Assembly: GCF_900105175.1 (NCBI RefSeq)
Contig: NZ_LT629771.1
Coordinates: forward strand, 4,163,501 to 4,227,500
Source: Jiangella sp. DSM 45060
GTDB lineage: Bacteria > Actinomycetota > Actinomycetes > Jiangellales > Jiangellaceae
DNA length: 64,000 nt
Reading direction: 5' to 3'
The notes below the pieces were generated by a model that was given only the letters and a program-made list of their open reading frames with translations, did no database searches and was not told where the DNA came from. Shown one piece after another: positions 23,740 to 32,043 of the stretch (the stretch's first letter is position 1; the number at the start of each line of letters is the position of its first letter). The position numbers and the translations under genes were made by a program.

Positions 23740-24126
23740 TCAGCTCGCCGGGCCGGTGCCGACGTTGAGGATGTTGCCGTCGGGATCCTTGAACCAGGCG
23801 CCGCGGAACGGCCCCAGCTCGGCGATGCCGTTCTCGTCGGTCTTGAGCCCCGGCAGGTCGTACTGCTCGAACGTGACGCCCTTGCCCGCCAGCTCCGCCA
23901 CCGTCGCGTCGGCATCCTCCACCATCCACGTCGCCACCGTCTGCGTCGCGCCGCCGGCGAACTCGCTGGCGTAGAGCAGGAACCGGGTGCCGCCGGAACT
24001 GTAGAGGATGCCGCCGGCGGCGTCCTCCATCTCGGGACTGAACCCCAGGGTCTTCTCGTAGAAGGCCCGTGCCCGCGCGAGGTCGCCCGTCGCGATCGTC
24101 GCGTAGACCGGATAGTCATTCAGCAT
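23740..24126 (-). CDS. VOC-family protein (glyoxalase/bleomycin-resistance fold)
   Basis: This 128-residue single-module protein shows Y-A-T-I-A-T-G-D-L-A-R-A-R-A-F-Y-E-K-T-L-G-F at the start and F-K-D-P-D-G-N-I-L near the end, the two halves of the VOC beta-alpha-beta-beta-beta repeat. It may bind a metal or a small electrophile. The ATG at 24126 after GGGTGGTGG is preferred over the GTG at 24135. It lies on the same strand as the MFS exporter downstream, a combination sometimes seen in drug resistance, but co-transcription is uncertain. Confidence 0.8.
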   Translation of the reverse strand: MLNDYPVYATIATGDLARARAFYEKTLGFSPEMEDAAGGILYSSGGTRFLLYASEFAGGATQTVATWMVEDADATVAELAGKGVTFEQYDLPGLKTDENGIAELGPFRGAWFKDPDGNILNVGTGPAS

Positions 24127-24188
24127 GACCACCACCCCCCACCCCGAACGTACGCCCGTCCCGACGCGATGGCCAGGGGTGACGCCGG

Positions 24189-24764
24189 TCAGGACACGAG
24201 CCCGAACCCGCCGGTCCAGCTGATCTTCTCGGTCGCGGCGAGACTGATCTGCAGGAATCCCAGCGCCTCCAGCTCGCGGGCCCGCTTCAACGACCCCACG
24301 TCGACCGCGCGCAGGCCGCCGGCGGTCACGACGCCGGCGAGCGCGGTCTTCGCGTCCCCGTCGTCCCCGGCGATCAGCACCGTCGTGGTCAGCGGGCCGA
24401 CGCCGCCGCCGGCGAGCGTGCCGGCGAACGTCGTGTTGAACGCCTTCAGCACGCGTGCGCCCGGCAGCCGGGCGGCGATCTGCGCGGCCGACGACGAGTC
24501 CGGCGGCACCACGAGCCCGTCGAACGTCTCGATGTCGAGCGGGTTCGTGATGTCCACGACGATGCGTCCGTCCAGGTCGGCGCCCCGCCTCGCCAGGACG
24601 TCGTCGACCGCGGCATACGGCACCGCCAACACGACGATGTCGCCGACCGGCCGGATGCCGTGGTCGTCGGTGCCGAGGAGCTCGACGGTGCTGCCGCCCT
24701 TGCGGGCCAGGTCGGCGATGGCCTGGCCCATGGCGCCGGTGCCGATGATCGTCAGGTGTGCCAT
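24189..24764 (-). CDS. NADPH-dependent F420 reductase-like NAD(P)-binding protein
   Basis: This 191-residue Rossmann protein shows G-T-G-A-M-G-Q-A-I at the N-terminus, V-L-A-V-P-Y and D-I-T-N-P-L-D. This is the pattern of the F420:NADPH oxidoreductase group (pyrroline-5-carboxylate reductase-like N-terminal domain). The ATG at 24764 has a strong GGAGGAGG site; the longer frame upstream is not supported. It probably moves hydride between NADPH and F420 or another substrate. Confidence 0.75.
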   Translation of the reverse strand: MAHLTIIGTGAMGQAIADLARKGGSTVELLGTDDHGIRPVGDIVVLAVPYAAVDDVLARRGADLDGRIVVDITNPLDIETFDGLVVPPDSSSAAQIAARLPGARVLKAFNTTFAGTLAGGGVGPLTTTVLIAGDDGDAKTALAGVVTAGGLRAVDVGSLKRARELEALGFLQISLAATEKISWTGGFGLVS

Positions 24765-24828
24765 GGTGTCCTCCTCCCTCGAGTACACACCCGCGACGCC
24801 GCCCATGCCCGCGTGACGCGGGCGGCTC

Positions 24829-25539
24829 CTACGACAGGCCGACCGTCACGCCGCCTGAGAACAGCGAATCGTGCAGTTCGACGGCCGCGGGGACCGCGTC
24901 TGCCGGGATGTCGAAGACGACCGTTCCCGTCAAGGTGTTGCCGGGGTTGATCTCCTCGTAGAGCGACTGCGACTCCGGGAGGTAGAGGGCGGCCTCGGTG
25001 TCGGCACTGGCCTTCCGGCCCTCGGTGTCGACGAGGTACTGGTTGTCGCCGAAGAACGAGCTGGCCTCGTCGCCGTGGTTCGTGACCGTGATGGTGACGT
25101 AGACGAAGCGGCCCTGCGGGCTGGTGCCGAAGGCGTCGGTGCCGATGCGCTCGGGGCCGTCCTCGACGGACTCCACGACGAAGGTGAAGTCACCGTCCTC
25201 GGCCGGGTCGCCGATGCCGGGCCCGGCGTCCCCCTCCGCCTCACCGCCGTCCTCCTGGCTCGCCGTTGCCGGCGTCTCGTCATCGCCACCGGTGGCGGCT
25301 TGGATGATCATGATCAGGACGATCACGCCGACGACCAGGAGGAACGCGTTGCGGACGCGGTGCCGCTTCTTCGGCGGCTCCGGCGCCACGACGACGGTCG
25401 CCGGCTGGCCGACGGGCGGCGCGCCCGGCGCCACTCTCGGCCGGGTCGCGCCGGTCCAGCGCGTGCCGTCCCACCACCGGTCCACCGTCGGGTCCTGGCC
25501 GTCCTGGTACCAGCCCTCGGGCGTGTGCTGCTCGTTCAT
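24829..25539 (-). CDS. DUF2510 / DUF4352 membrane-anchored lipoprotein-like protein
   Basis: This 236-residue protein starts with the DUF2510 module (G-W-Y-Q-D-G-Q then R-W-W-D-G-T-R-W-T). A single membrane helix follows (A-F-L-L-V-V-G-V-I-V-L-I-M-I-I), then an acidic linker and an extracytoplasmic DUF4352 immunoglobulin-like domain (F-V-Y-V-T-I-T-V-T-N-H-G-D-E). This layout is common in actinobacteria and its role is unknown. The ATG at 25539 follows GGGGGGA. Confidence 0.8.
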   Translation of the reverse strand: MNEQHTPEGWYQDGQDPTVDRWWDGTRWTGATRPRVAPGAPPVGQPATVVVAPEPPKKRHRVRNAFLLVVGVIVLIMIIQAATGGDDETPATASQEDGGEAEGDAGPGIGDPAEDGDFTFVVESVEDGPERIGTDAFGTSPQGRFVYVTITVTNHGDEASSFFGDNQYLVDTEGRKASADTEAALYLPESQSLYEEINPGNTLTGTVVFDIPADAVPAAVELHDSLFSGGVTVGLS

Positions 25540-25655
25540 GGATCCCCCCTGCGTTGTAGGTCCCACCCGAAATGCGCAGGCCACGCCCCCTGCGAGGCCT
25601 GCTGAGCGGACGCTACTCGCGGGTTCGGACACAATTGCCCGCGCCGATGTCCGGG

Positions 25656-26135
25656 TCAGGACGTCCCGGACGCGGCCGCGGCCACCTCGTCCGGCGTGCC
25701 GAGCCGGTGGACGGAGACGGCGGCGGCGACCCGCTCGCGGGCGGCCTCCCCCGCGCGGTCCAGCGCCTCGGTGTGCGTCGGCCCGGGGGCGAGCGCGTTG
25801 ACCGTACGCCGTCGGCGGCGTGGTCGAGCGCGGCGGTCTTGGTGAGCCCGATCAGCCCGTGCTTGGCGGCGACGTACGGGGCCAGCCCGGCCACCGCCTC
25901 CAGGCCGGTCGTCGACGCGACGTTGACGATGGCGCCGCCGCCCGACGCCGCCATGGCGGGGATCTCGGCGCGCAGCGACAGGAACGCGCCGCGCAGGCTG
26001 ACCGCGAGCGTCCGGTCCCACTCGTCGACGGCGAGCCGGGCCAGCGGCGTCGGCCCGGGCCAGATCGGCCGCGACGACCAGCGGCGTCCCGCCGCCCGCC
26101 TCGATGTCCGCCCGCACGTCCGCCAGGACGCAGTG
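25656..26135 (-). pseudogene. SDR dehydrogenase remnant with two frameshifts
   Basis: Three pieces of one SDR can be read on this strand. The first is D-I-E-A-G-G-G-T-P-L-V-V-A-A-D-L. The second, in another frame, is V-D-E-W-D-R-T-L-A-V-S-L-R-G-A-F and I-V-N-V-A-S-T-T-G-L with Y-V-A-A-K. The third, back in the first frame, is V-N-A-L-A-P-G-P-T-H-T-E-A-L. The shifts lie near 26040 and 25800 and compensate each other. The cofactor-binding N-terminus and the usual C-terminal G-G strand are missing. It is a decayed gene. Confidence 0.75.
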
Positions 26136-26216
26136 ACTGTCATCCACCCTCTGGCCCAGCGCATGAGGCGCCGGCTGGCCCTGTCGCGGCCCGGCGCCGA
26201 GCGCGACGATGTCCGG

Positions 26217-26918
26217 ATGCGCTTCTGTCACGCCCCGGAGATCTGGGCGGACCATCCCACGCTGGCCGCCGGGGTCCTCGTCGTCGACGGGGTGAGCGAC
26301 CGCGCCGCGACCGGCGATGCCGTCGGCCGCCACCTCGACCGGGCCCGGACGCTGCTGGACGGCGGGCCGGCCAGCGCGCTGCCGCAGTTGCGGGCCTGGC
26401 GGCGCACGTTCGCCGCGATGGGCCTGAAGCCGACGCAGTACCGGTGTGCCGCCGAGTCGCTGCTGCGCCGCCTCGGCAAGGACGGCGACCTGCCGCGCAT
26501 CCACCCGCTGGTCGACCTGTGCAACGCGGCGTCGGCGGCCGCCGCGATCCCCGTCGCCGCCCTGGACCGCGACCGCGTCAAGGGCGACCTCGAGGTCCGC
26601 CGGGCGCACGGCGACGAGACGTACACGGCGTTCGGCGGCGAGACCGAGCGGCCGGCGCCGGGCGAGGTGATCTTCGCCGACGAGGCCGGCCAGGCGCACG
26701 CCCGCCGCTGGACGTACAAGCAGAGCGGCACGTCGATCGTCCGGCCCGAGACCCGCGACGTGCTGATCGTGTCCGAGGCGCTGCACCCGGGCGCCGCCGC
26801 CGACGTCGAGGCGCTGCTGGCGGCGCTGGCGGACGACGTGGCCGCCGCCTGGCCGGGCGTGACGCCGCGGCTGACGATGCTGACGAGCGAGCGGCCGGCC
26901 GTGGAACTCGCTGGCTGA
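26217..26918 (+). CDS. B3/B4-domain protein (free-standing Phe-tRNA synthetase beta-like domain)
   Basis: This 233-residue protein matches the COG3382 type. It shows L-R-A-W-R-R-T-F-A-A-M-G-L-K-P-T-Q-Y-R-C-A-A-E-S-L-L-R-R-L, then I-H-P-L-V-D-L-C-N and E-V-I-F-A-D-E-A-G-Q-A-H-A-R-R-W. The B3/B4 fold carries the editing site in phenylalanyl-tRNA synthetase. Free-standing copies may edit mischarged tRNA or act in other nucleic-acid binding, and the role is unproven. It is separated from the SDR remnant by about 80 bases. Confidence 0.75.
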   Translation: MRFCHAPEIWADHPTLAAGVLVVDGVSDRAATGDAVGRHLDRARTLLDGGPASALPQLRAWRRTFAAMGLKPTQYRCAAESLLRRLGKDGDLPRIHPLVDLCNAASAAAAIPVAALDRDRVKGDLEVRRAHGDETYTAFGGETERPAPGEVIFADEAGQAHARRWTYKQSGTSIVRPETRDVLIVSEALHPGAAADVEALLAALADDVAAAWPGVTPRLTMLTSERPAVELAG

Positions 26919-26947
26919 CCCCGCCGCGGCTGTGATGGGGTGGCGTC

Positions 26948-27904
26948 GTGGATGCCGCCGCCATCGCCGGCCGCTTCGGTCTCGGCGCCCGTGCGACCCT
27001 GTCCGACGGCCCGGTCGCGCGCGGCAAGCAGGGCGCCGTCTGGCGGCTGACCACGGCAGATGGACGGTGGGCGGTCAAGGTCCCGTTCCGCCACGAGGAC
27101 GAGGCCGCGCTGGCGCCCGCCGCCGCGTTCCAGGAGGCCGCCGTCGCGTCCGGCGTCCCGGCGCCGCGCATCCGGCGCACCGCCGAGGGCGCCCTGTTCG
27201 CCGTCGTCGACGGGGTCCGGCTGCGGGTCTACGAATGGGTCGACCTCGGCGCGCCCGACCCGCTGTTCGACCCGGAGCTGGCCGGCGCCGCCGTCGCCGC
27301 GATCCACCGCGTGCCGGGCGCCGAACCGGCCGCGCCGTTCACCGACCCGGACCGCTGGTACCTCGACCCCGTCGGCGCAGAGCGGTGGGACGCGCTGATC
27401 GCCGAGCTGGACGGGGCCGGCGCGCCGTTCGCCGCCGACCTCGCCGCGCTGCGCGACGAGCTGGTCGCGCTGGAGACGTGGCTCGCTCCCCCGGCCGCGC
27501 CGCGGACCTGCCACCGCGACCTCGTGGCCGACAACCTCGTCCCGGCCGCGGGCGGCGGCGTCTGCGTCATCGACTGGGAGAACAGCGGCCCGGCCGATCC
27601 GGCGCAGGAACTGGCCGTCGTGCTGTTCGAGTACGCGCGCACCGACCCCGGCCGGGCCCGCGCCCTCGTCGGCGCGTACGAGGACGCCGGCGGCCCGGCG
27701 CGCCTCACCGGCCGCGGCGACTTCTCCATGCTGATCGCGCAGCTCGGCCACATCACCGAGCTGGCGGCCACCGACTGGCTGCGGCCCAACGACCGCTCGC
27801 CCGGCCGGGCGGAGGCGGAGTCGTGGATCCGCGAGGTACTCGACGACCCGCACTCACGCGACCGGCTCGACGGGCTGCTCGCGAGCCTCACCCGCGGTGG
27901 ATGA
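26948..27904 (+). CDS. Phosphotransferase (aminoglycoside kinase/APH fold)
   Basis: This 318-residue kinase-like protein shows the P-loop region G-P-V-A-R-G-K-Q-G-A-V-W, the ATP lysine in W-A-V-K-V, the catalytic loop C-H-R-D-L-V-A-D-N and the metal D in V-I-D-W-E-N-S-G. Members phosphorylate aminoglycosides, choline, thiamine or other small alcohols, and the substrate cannot be deduced. The start is a GTG at 26948 with GGGGTGG about 5 nt upstream. Confidence 0.8.
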   Translation: MDAAAIAGRFGLGARATLSDGPVARGKQGAVWRLTTADGRWAVKVPFRHEDEAALAPAAAFQEAAVASGVPAPRIRRTAEGALFAVVDGVRLRVYEWVDLGAPDPLFDPELAGAAVAAIHRVPGAEPAAPFTDPDRWYLDPVGAERWDALIAELDGAGAPFAADLAALRDELVALETWLAPPAAPRTCHRDLVADNLVPAAGGGVCVIDWENSGPADPAQELAVVLFEYARTDPGRARALVGAYEDAGGPARLTGRGDFSMLIAQLGHITELAATDWLRPNDRSPGRAEAESWIREVLDDPHSRDRLDGLLASLTRGG

Positions 27905-27961
27905 GGTGCTGACGCGTCGCCGGCCGCATGCTCGGAAGCCGGACGGAAGGACGTGATCGGC

Positions 27962-28510
27962 ATGGCACTGGGACGACGACGCGAACGCCGGGAGGAACGC
28001 CGCGAGGAGCGGCACGGGGGCGCAGGCGTCCACTATCGAATGCGGCAACGACTGGTGTCCATCGGGGACGACTTCTGGATCGAGACCGACGACGGGCAGC
28101 GCGCGTACAAGGTGGACGGGAAGGCGCTGCGGCTGCGCAAGACGCTGATCCTCGAGGACGCCCAGGGTCACGAGGTGGCGAAGATCCAGGAACGCGTCAT
28201 GCGGGTGAAGGACTCGATGGAGGTCGAGGACGCCGACGGCCACCGGATCGCGTTGATCAAGAAGGCCCTGGTCAGCCCGCTGCGCGATCGGTGGAGCGTC
28301 GAGATCAGTGGCGGGTCCGACCTCGACGTCCAGGGCAACGTCGTCGACCACGAGTACACGTTCACCGACGGCCGCACGCCGGTCGCGACGGTCTCGAAGA
28401 AGTGGTTCCGGATCGCCGACACCTACGGCGTCGAGGTCGCGCCCGGCCAGGACCCGGTGCCCGTGCTGGCGGCCACCGTTGCGCTCGACCTGATGACCCA
28501 CGACCACTGA
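27962..28510 (+). CDS. LURP-one-related/scramblase-fold protein
   Basis: This 182-residue protein starts with an Arg/Glu-rich stretch. The LURP-one/Tubby-like barrel follows: Y-R-M-R-Q-R-L-V-S-I-G-D-D-F-W-I, K-V-D-G-K-A-L-R-L-R-K-T-L, then V-S-K-K-W-F-R-I-A-D-T-Y-G-V-E-V. These proteins are widespread and poorly understood; membrane association is likely. The ATG at 27962 is used; a GTG at 27953 is too close to the GGAAGGA site. Confidence 0.8.
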   Translation: MALGRRRERREERREERHGGAGVHYRMRQRLVSIGDDFWIETDDGQRAYKVDGKALRLRKTLILEDAQGHEVAKIQERVMRVKDSMEVEDADGHRIALIKKALVSPLRDRWSVEISGGSDLDVQGNVVDHEYTFTDGRTPVATVSKKWFRIADTYGVEVAPGQDPVPVLAATVALDLMTHDH

Positions 28511-28537
28511 GCCGCCGGCTTCGGCGACAATCGCCGG

Positions 28538-29284
28538 GTGCGACTCACCGTCTTCGGCGGCTGCGGCGCCTGGCCGGCCGCCGGCCAGGCCTGCGGCGGC
28601 TACCTGCTCGAGCGCGACGGCTTCCGGTTGCTGGTGGACCCCGGCTACGCCGTGCTCCCGCGGCTGCTGGCGGCCATCGACGCCGCCGCGGTCGACGCCG
28701 TCGTCGTGTCGCACGGGCATCCCGACCACTGCGCCGACCTCAATCCGCTGCTGCGCGCCCGGGCGCTGGCCGACGACCCGCCGGCGCCGTTGCCGGTGTT
28801 CGCCCCTCGGGGCGCCGTCGACGCCGTGCTGGCGCTGGACTCCATGCGGGCGACCAGCCGGGCCGTCGAGCAGGTGCCGCTCGCCGACGGCGATCGCGTG
28901 CGCATCGGCCCGTTCGACGTCGCGGCCGCGTCGCTGCCGCACCACGTGCCCAACCTCGGGCTGCGCATCAGCGACGACGCCGGGACGCTGGCGTACAGCG
29001 GCGACGCCGGGCCGGACCGGGCCCTCGTCGAGCTGGCCCGCGACGCCGACCTGCTGCTCGTCGAGGCGACCTATCCCGACGCCGTCCCCGACGAGGACGC
29101 CGGGCTGCTGTGCAGCGCCGTCCAGGCCGCCGAGCAGGGCGCGGCCGCCGGCGCCCGGCGCATCGTGCTGACCCACCTCTGGCCCGGGCTGGACCCCGCC
29201 GAATTCCTGGCCGCCGCCGCACGCACGGGCGCGACCGGCGTCACCGTCGCCGCGCCGGGCCCGGCTCAGCCGATCGGCTCGTAG
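28538..29284 (+). CDS. MBL-fold metallo-hydrolase
   Basis: This 248-residue protein of the RNase Z-like or cAMP phosphodiesterase-like group has the zinc motif H-G-H-P-D-H-C-A-D and later L-P-H-H-V-P-N, Y-S-G-D-A-G-P and T-H-L-W-P. All metal ligands appear to be present. The GTG at 28538 comes 6 nt after GACAAT, consistent with a leaderless message. Its 3' end overlaps the convergent Dabb gene by 19 bp. Substrate unknown; a phosphodiester is likely. Confidence 0.8.
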   Translation: MRLTVFGGCGAWPAAGQACGGYLLERDGFRLLVDPGYAVLPRLLAAIDAAAVDAVVVSHGHPDHCADLNPLLRARALADDPPAPLPVFAPRGAVDAVLALDSMRATSRAVEQVPLADGDRVRIGPFDVAAASLPHHVPNLGLRISDDAGTLAYSGDAGPDRALVELARDADLLLVEATYPDAVPDEDAGLLCSAVQAAEQGAAAGARRIVLTHLWPGLDPAEFLAAAARTGATGVTVAAPGPAQPIGS

Positions 29285-29559
29285 TCGAGCTCGAGGAAGT
29301 CCTCGACCTCCGCGGCCCACCGGTCGGCGACGAACGCGACGTGCACCGGGTGCTCGTTGTAGGCGTCGTAGGCCGCCTGGTCGGCGAACTCCATGGAGAA
29401 GCCGAAGGCGAAGTCGTTCTTCGGGCTGGTCTGCCGCAGCTGCTCGAACCGCTGGACGCCGGGGATGCCGGCCAGGGCGAGCGCGGCCCGCAGGAAGTCG
29501 CGTTCCTCCTGCGAGCCGGCGGGATGACGCAGGCGGAAGGCCACCGTGTGCCGGATCAT
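29266..29559 (-). CDS. Dabb-family (stress-responsive A/B barrel) protein
   Basis: This 97-residue protein is a single dimeric alpha+beta barrel: M-I-R-H-T-V-A-F-R-L, then F-G-F-S-M-E-F and Y-N-E-H-P-V-H. Such proteins bind small aromatic or polyketide-like molecules, or serve as cyclases or stress proteins. Nothing in the context specifies a partner. Confidence 0.8.
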   Translation of the reverse strand: MIRHTVAFRLRHPAGSQEERDFLRAALALAGIPGVQRFEQLRQTSPKNDFAFGFSMEFADQAAYDAYNEHPVHVAFVADRWAAEVEDFLELDYEPIG

Positions 29560-29601
29560 GACCGGAGCCTAACGGGGCGGCGTTCCTGGTAGAACGTTCG
29601 G

Positions 29602-30345
29602 ATGATCCCCGACGTCAGCGCCTGGCGCGGCCTGGAGCTCGTCGAGCCGATGCCCGGCGGCGCCCGGAACCCGGTGTTCCTGGCCCGCCGCGGGTCGGAA
29701 CGGTTCGTCGTGCGGGTGTCCGGCCGCCCGGCGGAGTCCCTGGCCTGGGAGCTCGATCTCCTGGAGCACCTGACGGCGCATGGCGTCGGCGTCGCGGGGT
29801 TCGTTCCCGCGGACGACGGACGGCGCGACCACGGCGGCGTGCTGGTGCACCCGTTCGTCACCGGGCGCCCGCCGTCGACGGCGGACGACTGGCGGCGGGT
29901 CGTCGCGGCCGCCGGCGTCGTCCACGCGTGCACGCCCGGCTGGCCGCAGCGACCCGGGTTCGCGAGCAGCGTGGCGCTGCTGACGGCGACACGCGGCGGC
30001 GACGTCGACCTGGCGGCGCTGCCGGACGACGCCGCCGAGCTGATCAGGGACTGCTGGCGCCGGCTGCCGCCCGCGCCGCCGGTGGCCGTGCACGGCGACC
30101 TGGGCGGCGGGAACGTCCTGGTCGACGGCGACCGGGTGACGCTGATCGACTGGGACGAGTCGCGGGCCGACCTCCCGTGGCTCGACTTCGCCCACCTCCC
30201 CGGCGAGATCGACGTACCGGTGCCGATGGACCGTGCGGACCTCGCCACCGCCGGCGTCGCTTGGGAGGTGGCCACCTGCTGGGCCGCCGAGCCGGAGTAC
30301 GCCGCACGCCGGCTCACCGAACTGCGCGCTCGCACCGGCCGCTGA
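29602..30345 (+). CDS. Phosphotransferase (APH/choline kinase fold)
   Basis: This 247-residue kinase-like protein has a degenerate nucleotide loop P-G-G-A-R-N-P-V-F, R-F-V-V-R-V as ATP-lysine region with R in place of K, the catalytic loop V-H-G-D-L-G-G-G-N-V and metal D in L-I-D-W-D-E-S. It is shorter than the other phosphotransferase in this window and not closely alike. The substitution near the ATP lysine may affect activity. A TAGAAC hexamer lies 6 nt before the ATG. Confidence 0.75.
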   Translation: MIPDVSAWRGLELVEPMPGGARNPVFLARRGSERFVVRVSGRPAESLAWELDLLEHLTAHGVGVAGFVPADDGRRDHGGVLVHPFVTGRPPSTADDWRRVVAAAGVVHACTPGWPQRPGFASSVALLTATRGGDVDLAALPDDAAELIRDCWRRLPPAPPVAVHGDLGGGNVLVDGDRVTLIDWDESRADLPWLDFAHLPGEIDVPVPMDRADLATAGVAWEVATCWAAEPEYAARRLTELRARTGR

Positions 30346-30365
30346 GGCCCGGCGTTCCCGCGGCG

Positions 30366-30842
30366 TCAGCCGCAGTGGATGCGGGTGCGGGTGGCCGTCG
30401 TCCAGTCGACCACGCCCTTGATGTTGACGCAGCGGTTCGACATGTCCACGCCCGCCGGGGTGTAGACCGGGCCGGCGTAGTAGCCGTACATGCCGCCGTC
30501 GCAGCCGACGCTGCTGGGGCAGGACGGCGCGGAGTAGCCGTACGGCCAGATGCTCGCCTCGGTGTACAGCCGCTCCCCGTAGGTGGCGCTGGAGTGGTTG
30601 ACGACCATGCAGTTGCGCTTCGCCGTGCTGGACCAGTAGACGTCCATGTAGCCGAGCACCGGGGACGAGCCGATCGGGTAGTGGCCGATGTGGCGGTACG
30701 ACGAGCCGCATGGACCCGCCATGACGCTCACTCGTCCGTCGCCGCCGACGGTGGGGTCGGACTCTCCGCCGGCGGCCGCGGGGACGGAGAGACCGAGGAG
30801 CAGGAACAGAACGAAGGCAAGTGCAGAGATGGCGCGTTTCAT
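30366..30842 (-). CDS. Secreted small protein with three likely disulphides
   Basis: This 158-residue protein has a clear Sec signal peptide (K-R-A-I-S-A-L-A-F-V-L-F-L-L-L-G-L, cleavage near A-A-A-G). The mature part is rich in Tyr, Ser and Gly with several Cys, a pattern like spore-associated or subtilisin-inhibitor-sized secreted proteins of actinomycetes. I do not recognise a defined family. A strong AAGGAGGA site lies before the ATG. Confidence 0.65.
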   Translation of the reverse strand: MKRAISALAFVLFLLLGLSVPAAAGGESDPTVGGDGRVSVMAGPCGSSYRHIGHYPIGSSPVLGYMDVYWSSTAKRNCMVVNHSSATYGERLYTEASIWPYGYSAPSCPSSVGCDGGMYGYYAGPVYTPAGVDMSNRCVNIKGVVDWTTATRTRIHCG

Positions 30843-30982
30843 CCGGCAGTTCCTCCTTGCCCTGCGACAACCGGATTGTCACGAACGACCCTGTCGGACC
30901 GGCCGCCCGAACGCAAGATCATTTCAGCATCGATCTCACAACGGCGGTGGATTCAGGGCGTTCCGCACCTACGACGCCCGCG

Positions 30983-31375
30983 TCACACCGTCGGATCGGC
31001 CCCGTCGGGCAGCACGGCCACGCAGTCGATCTCGACCTGGATGAACGAGAAGTGGTTCCCGACGGTGGTGCGCGCCGGGTACGGAGGCTGGAACGTCTGC
31101 GCGTACAGCTCGTTGAAACGCGGCCGCGCCTCCTCGTCGCGCAGGAACGCCCGCACCTGCACGACGTCGCGCAGGGTCGCGCCCGCGGCGGCGAGGATCT
31201 GCTCCACGTTGCGGATGGTGCGGTGGAACTCGCCGTCGAACGTGTCGGCCACGATCCCCACGCCCGGCTCCGTCGACACCTGGCCGGACACGAACAGCAG
31301 CCGCCCCACCCGCACGGCCGACGACAACGGGATGGGCGGCGGGTTGTCGGGGTCGGGCTCGATGTGCTCGATCAC
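30983..31375 (-). CDS. RidA-family (YjgF/YER057c/UK114) protein
   Basis: This 130-residue protein has the Rid fold: P-P-I-P-L-S-S-A-V, F-V-S-G-Q-V-S-T-E-P-G, V-V-Q-V-R-A-F-L-R-D and the C-terminal V-E-I-D-C-V-A-V. The Arg that binds the carboxylate of imino acids in RidA is plausible in the R-A-F-L-R-D segment. The GTG start at 31375 has GAGGAG 7 nt upstream. It diverges from the XRE-cupin gene across an inverted repeat, together with a second Rid gene on the other side. Confidence 0.8.
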   Translation of the reverse strand: MIEHIEPDPDNPPPIPLSSAVRVGRLLFVSGQVSTEPGVGIVADTFDGEFHRTIRNVEQILAAAGATLRDVVQVRAFLRDEEARPRFNELYAQTFQPPYPARTTVGNHFSFIQVEIDCVAVLPDGADPTV

Positions 31376-31426
31376 GCGGGCGCTCCTCGCTGGGTGGACT
31401 GACCTCGCCACCCTCATGTGGCACGC

Positions 31427-31448
31427 CGTTCCATGTCAACTCGGAACG
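31427..31448. promoter_or_regulatory. Inverted repeat CGTTCC-N10-GGAACG between Rid and XRE-cupin genes
   Basis: Perfect 6-bp arms (31427-31432 and 31443-31448) flank a 10-bp spacer between the divergent starts. They lie just upstream of the TAGACT -10 hexamer (31462-31467) of the XRE-cupin gene. The arrangement suits the dimeric XRE protein acting on both genes. The protein that binds is inferred. Confidence 0.55.
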
Positions 31449-31473
31449 CCGCGATAGCGGATAGACTTCCGCC

Positions 31474-32043
31474 ATGGACGACGATCTGCCGGAGCGGCTG
31501 CGCATCCGGCTCCGGGCGCAGCGGCACCGGCGCGAGCTGAGCCTCGAGGCGCTCGCCGCCGCCAGCGGGGTGAGCCGCAGCATGATCTCCGACATCGAGC
31601 GCGGTGCCAAGATCCCCACCGTCATCGTGCTGGCCAGGCTGGCGACGGCGCTGGGCGTCACGGTCGCGCGGCTGCTCGGCGAGGACCGGCCCGAGCGGGT
31701 GGTCGTCCGCCACCGGGCCGAGCAGCGGGCCATCACCGACGCCGACGGCTGGCAGCGGCGCATCCTCTCCCCCACGCTGCCCGGCGTCGAGTTCGAGTTC
31801 ATCCGCACCACCGTCCCGGCCGGGGTCACACTTGGCTCGTTCGCCGCGCACGCGCCCGGCTCGCGCGAGTACGTCGCCGTCGAGAGCGGGGAGCTCACCG
31901 TCACCGTCGACGGCGTCGGGCACCGGCTGAGCGCCGGCGACGCGCTGTACTACGCGGGCGACGCGGTGCACGAGTTCGCCAATCCCGGCGCCACCGAGTG
32001 CGTCTACTACACCGCCATGCACGTCGCGAAGGAGCCCGCATGA
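31474..32043 (+). CDS. XRE-family regulator with cupin sensor domain
   Basis: This 189-residue protein has an HTH at residues 8-65 (E-L-S-L-E-A-L-A-A-A-S-G-V-S-R-S-M-I-S-D-I-E-R). The C-terminal cupin barrel shows P-G-S-R-E-Y-V-A-V-E-S-G-E-L and G-D-A-V-H-E-F-A-N-P-G. This PuuR-like architecture usually controls amino-acid or polyamine catabolism. The ATG is 6 nt after a TAGACT hexamer, so the message is likely leaderless. Its stop overlaps the start of the Rid gene downstream, and the divergent gene is also Rid type. Confidence 0.85.
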   Translation: MDDDLPERLRIRLRAQRHRRELSLEALAAASGVSRSMISDIERGAKIPTVIVLARLATALGVTVARLLGEDRPERVVVRHRAEQRAITDADGWQRRILSPTLPGVEFEFIRTTVPAGVTLGSFAAHAPGSREYVAVESGELTVTVDGVGHRLSAGDALYYAGDAVHEFANPGATECVYYTAMHVAKEPA

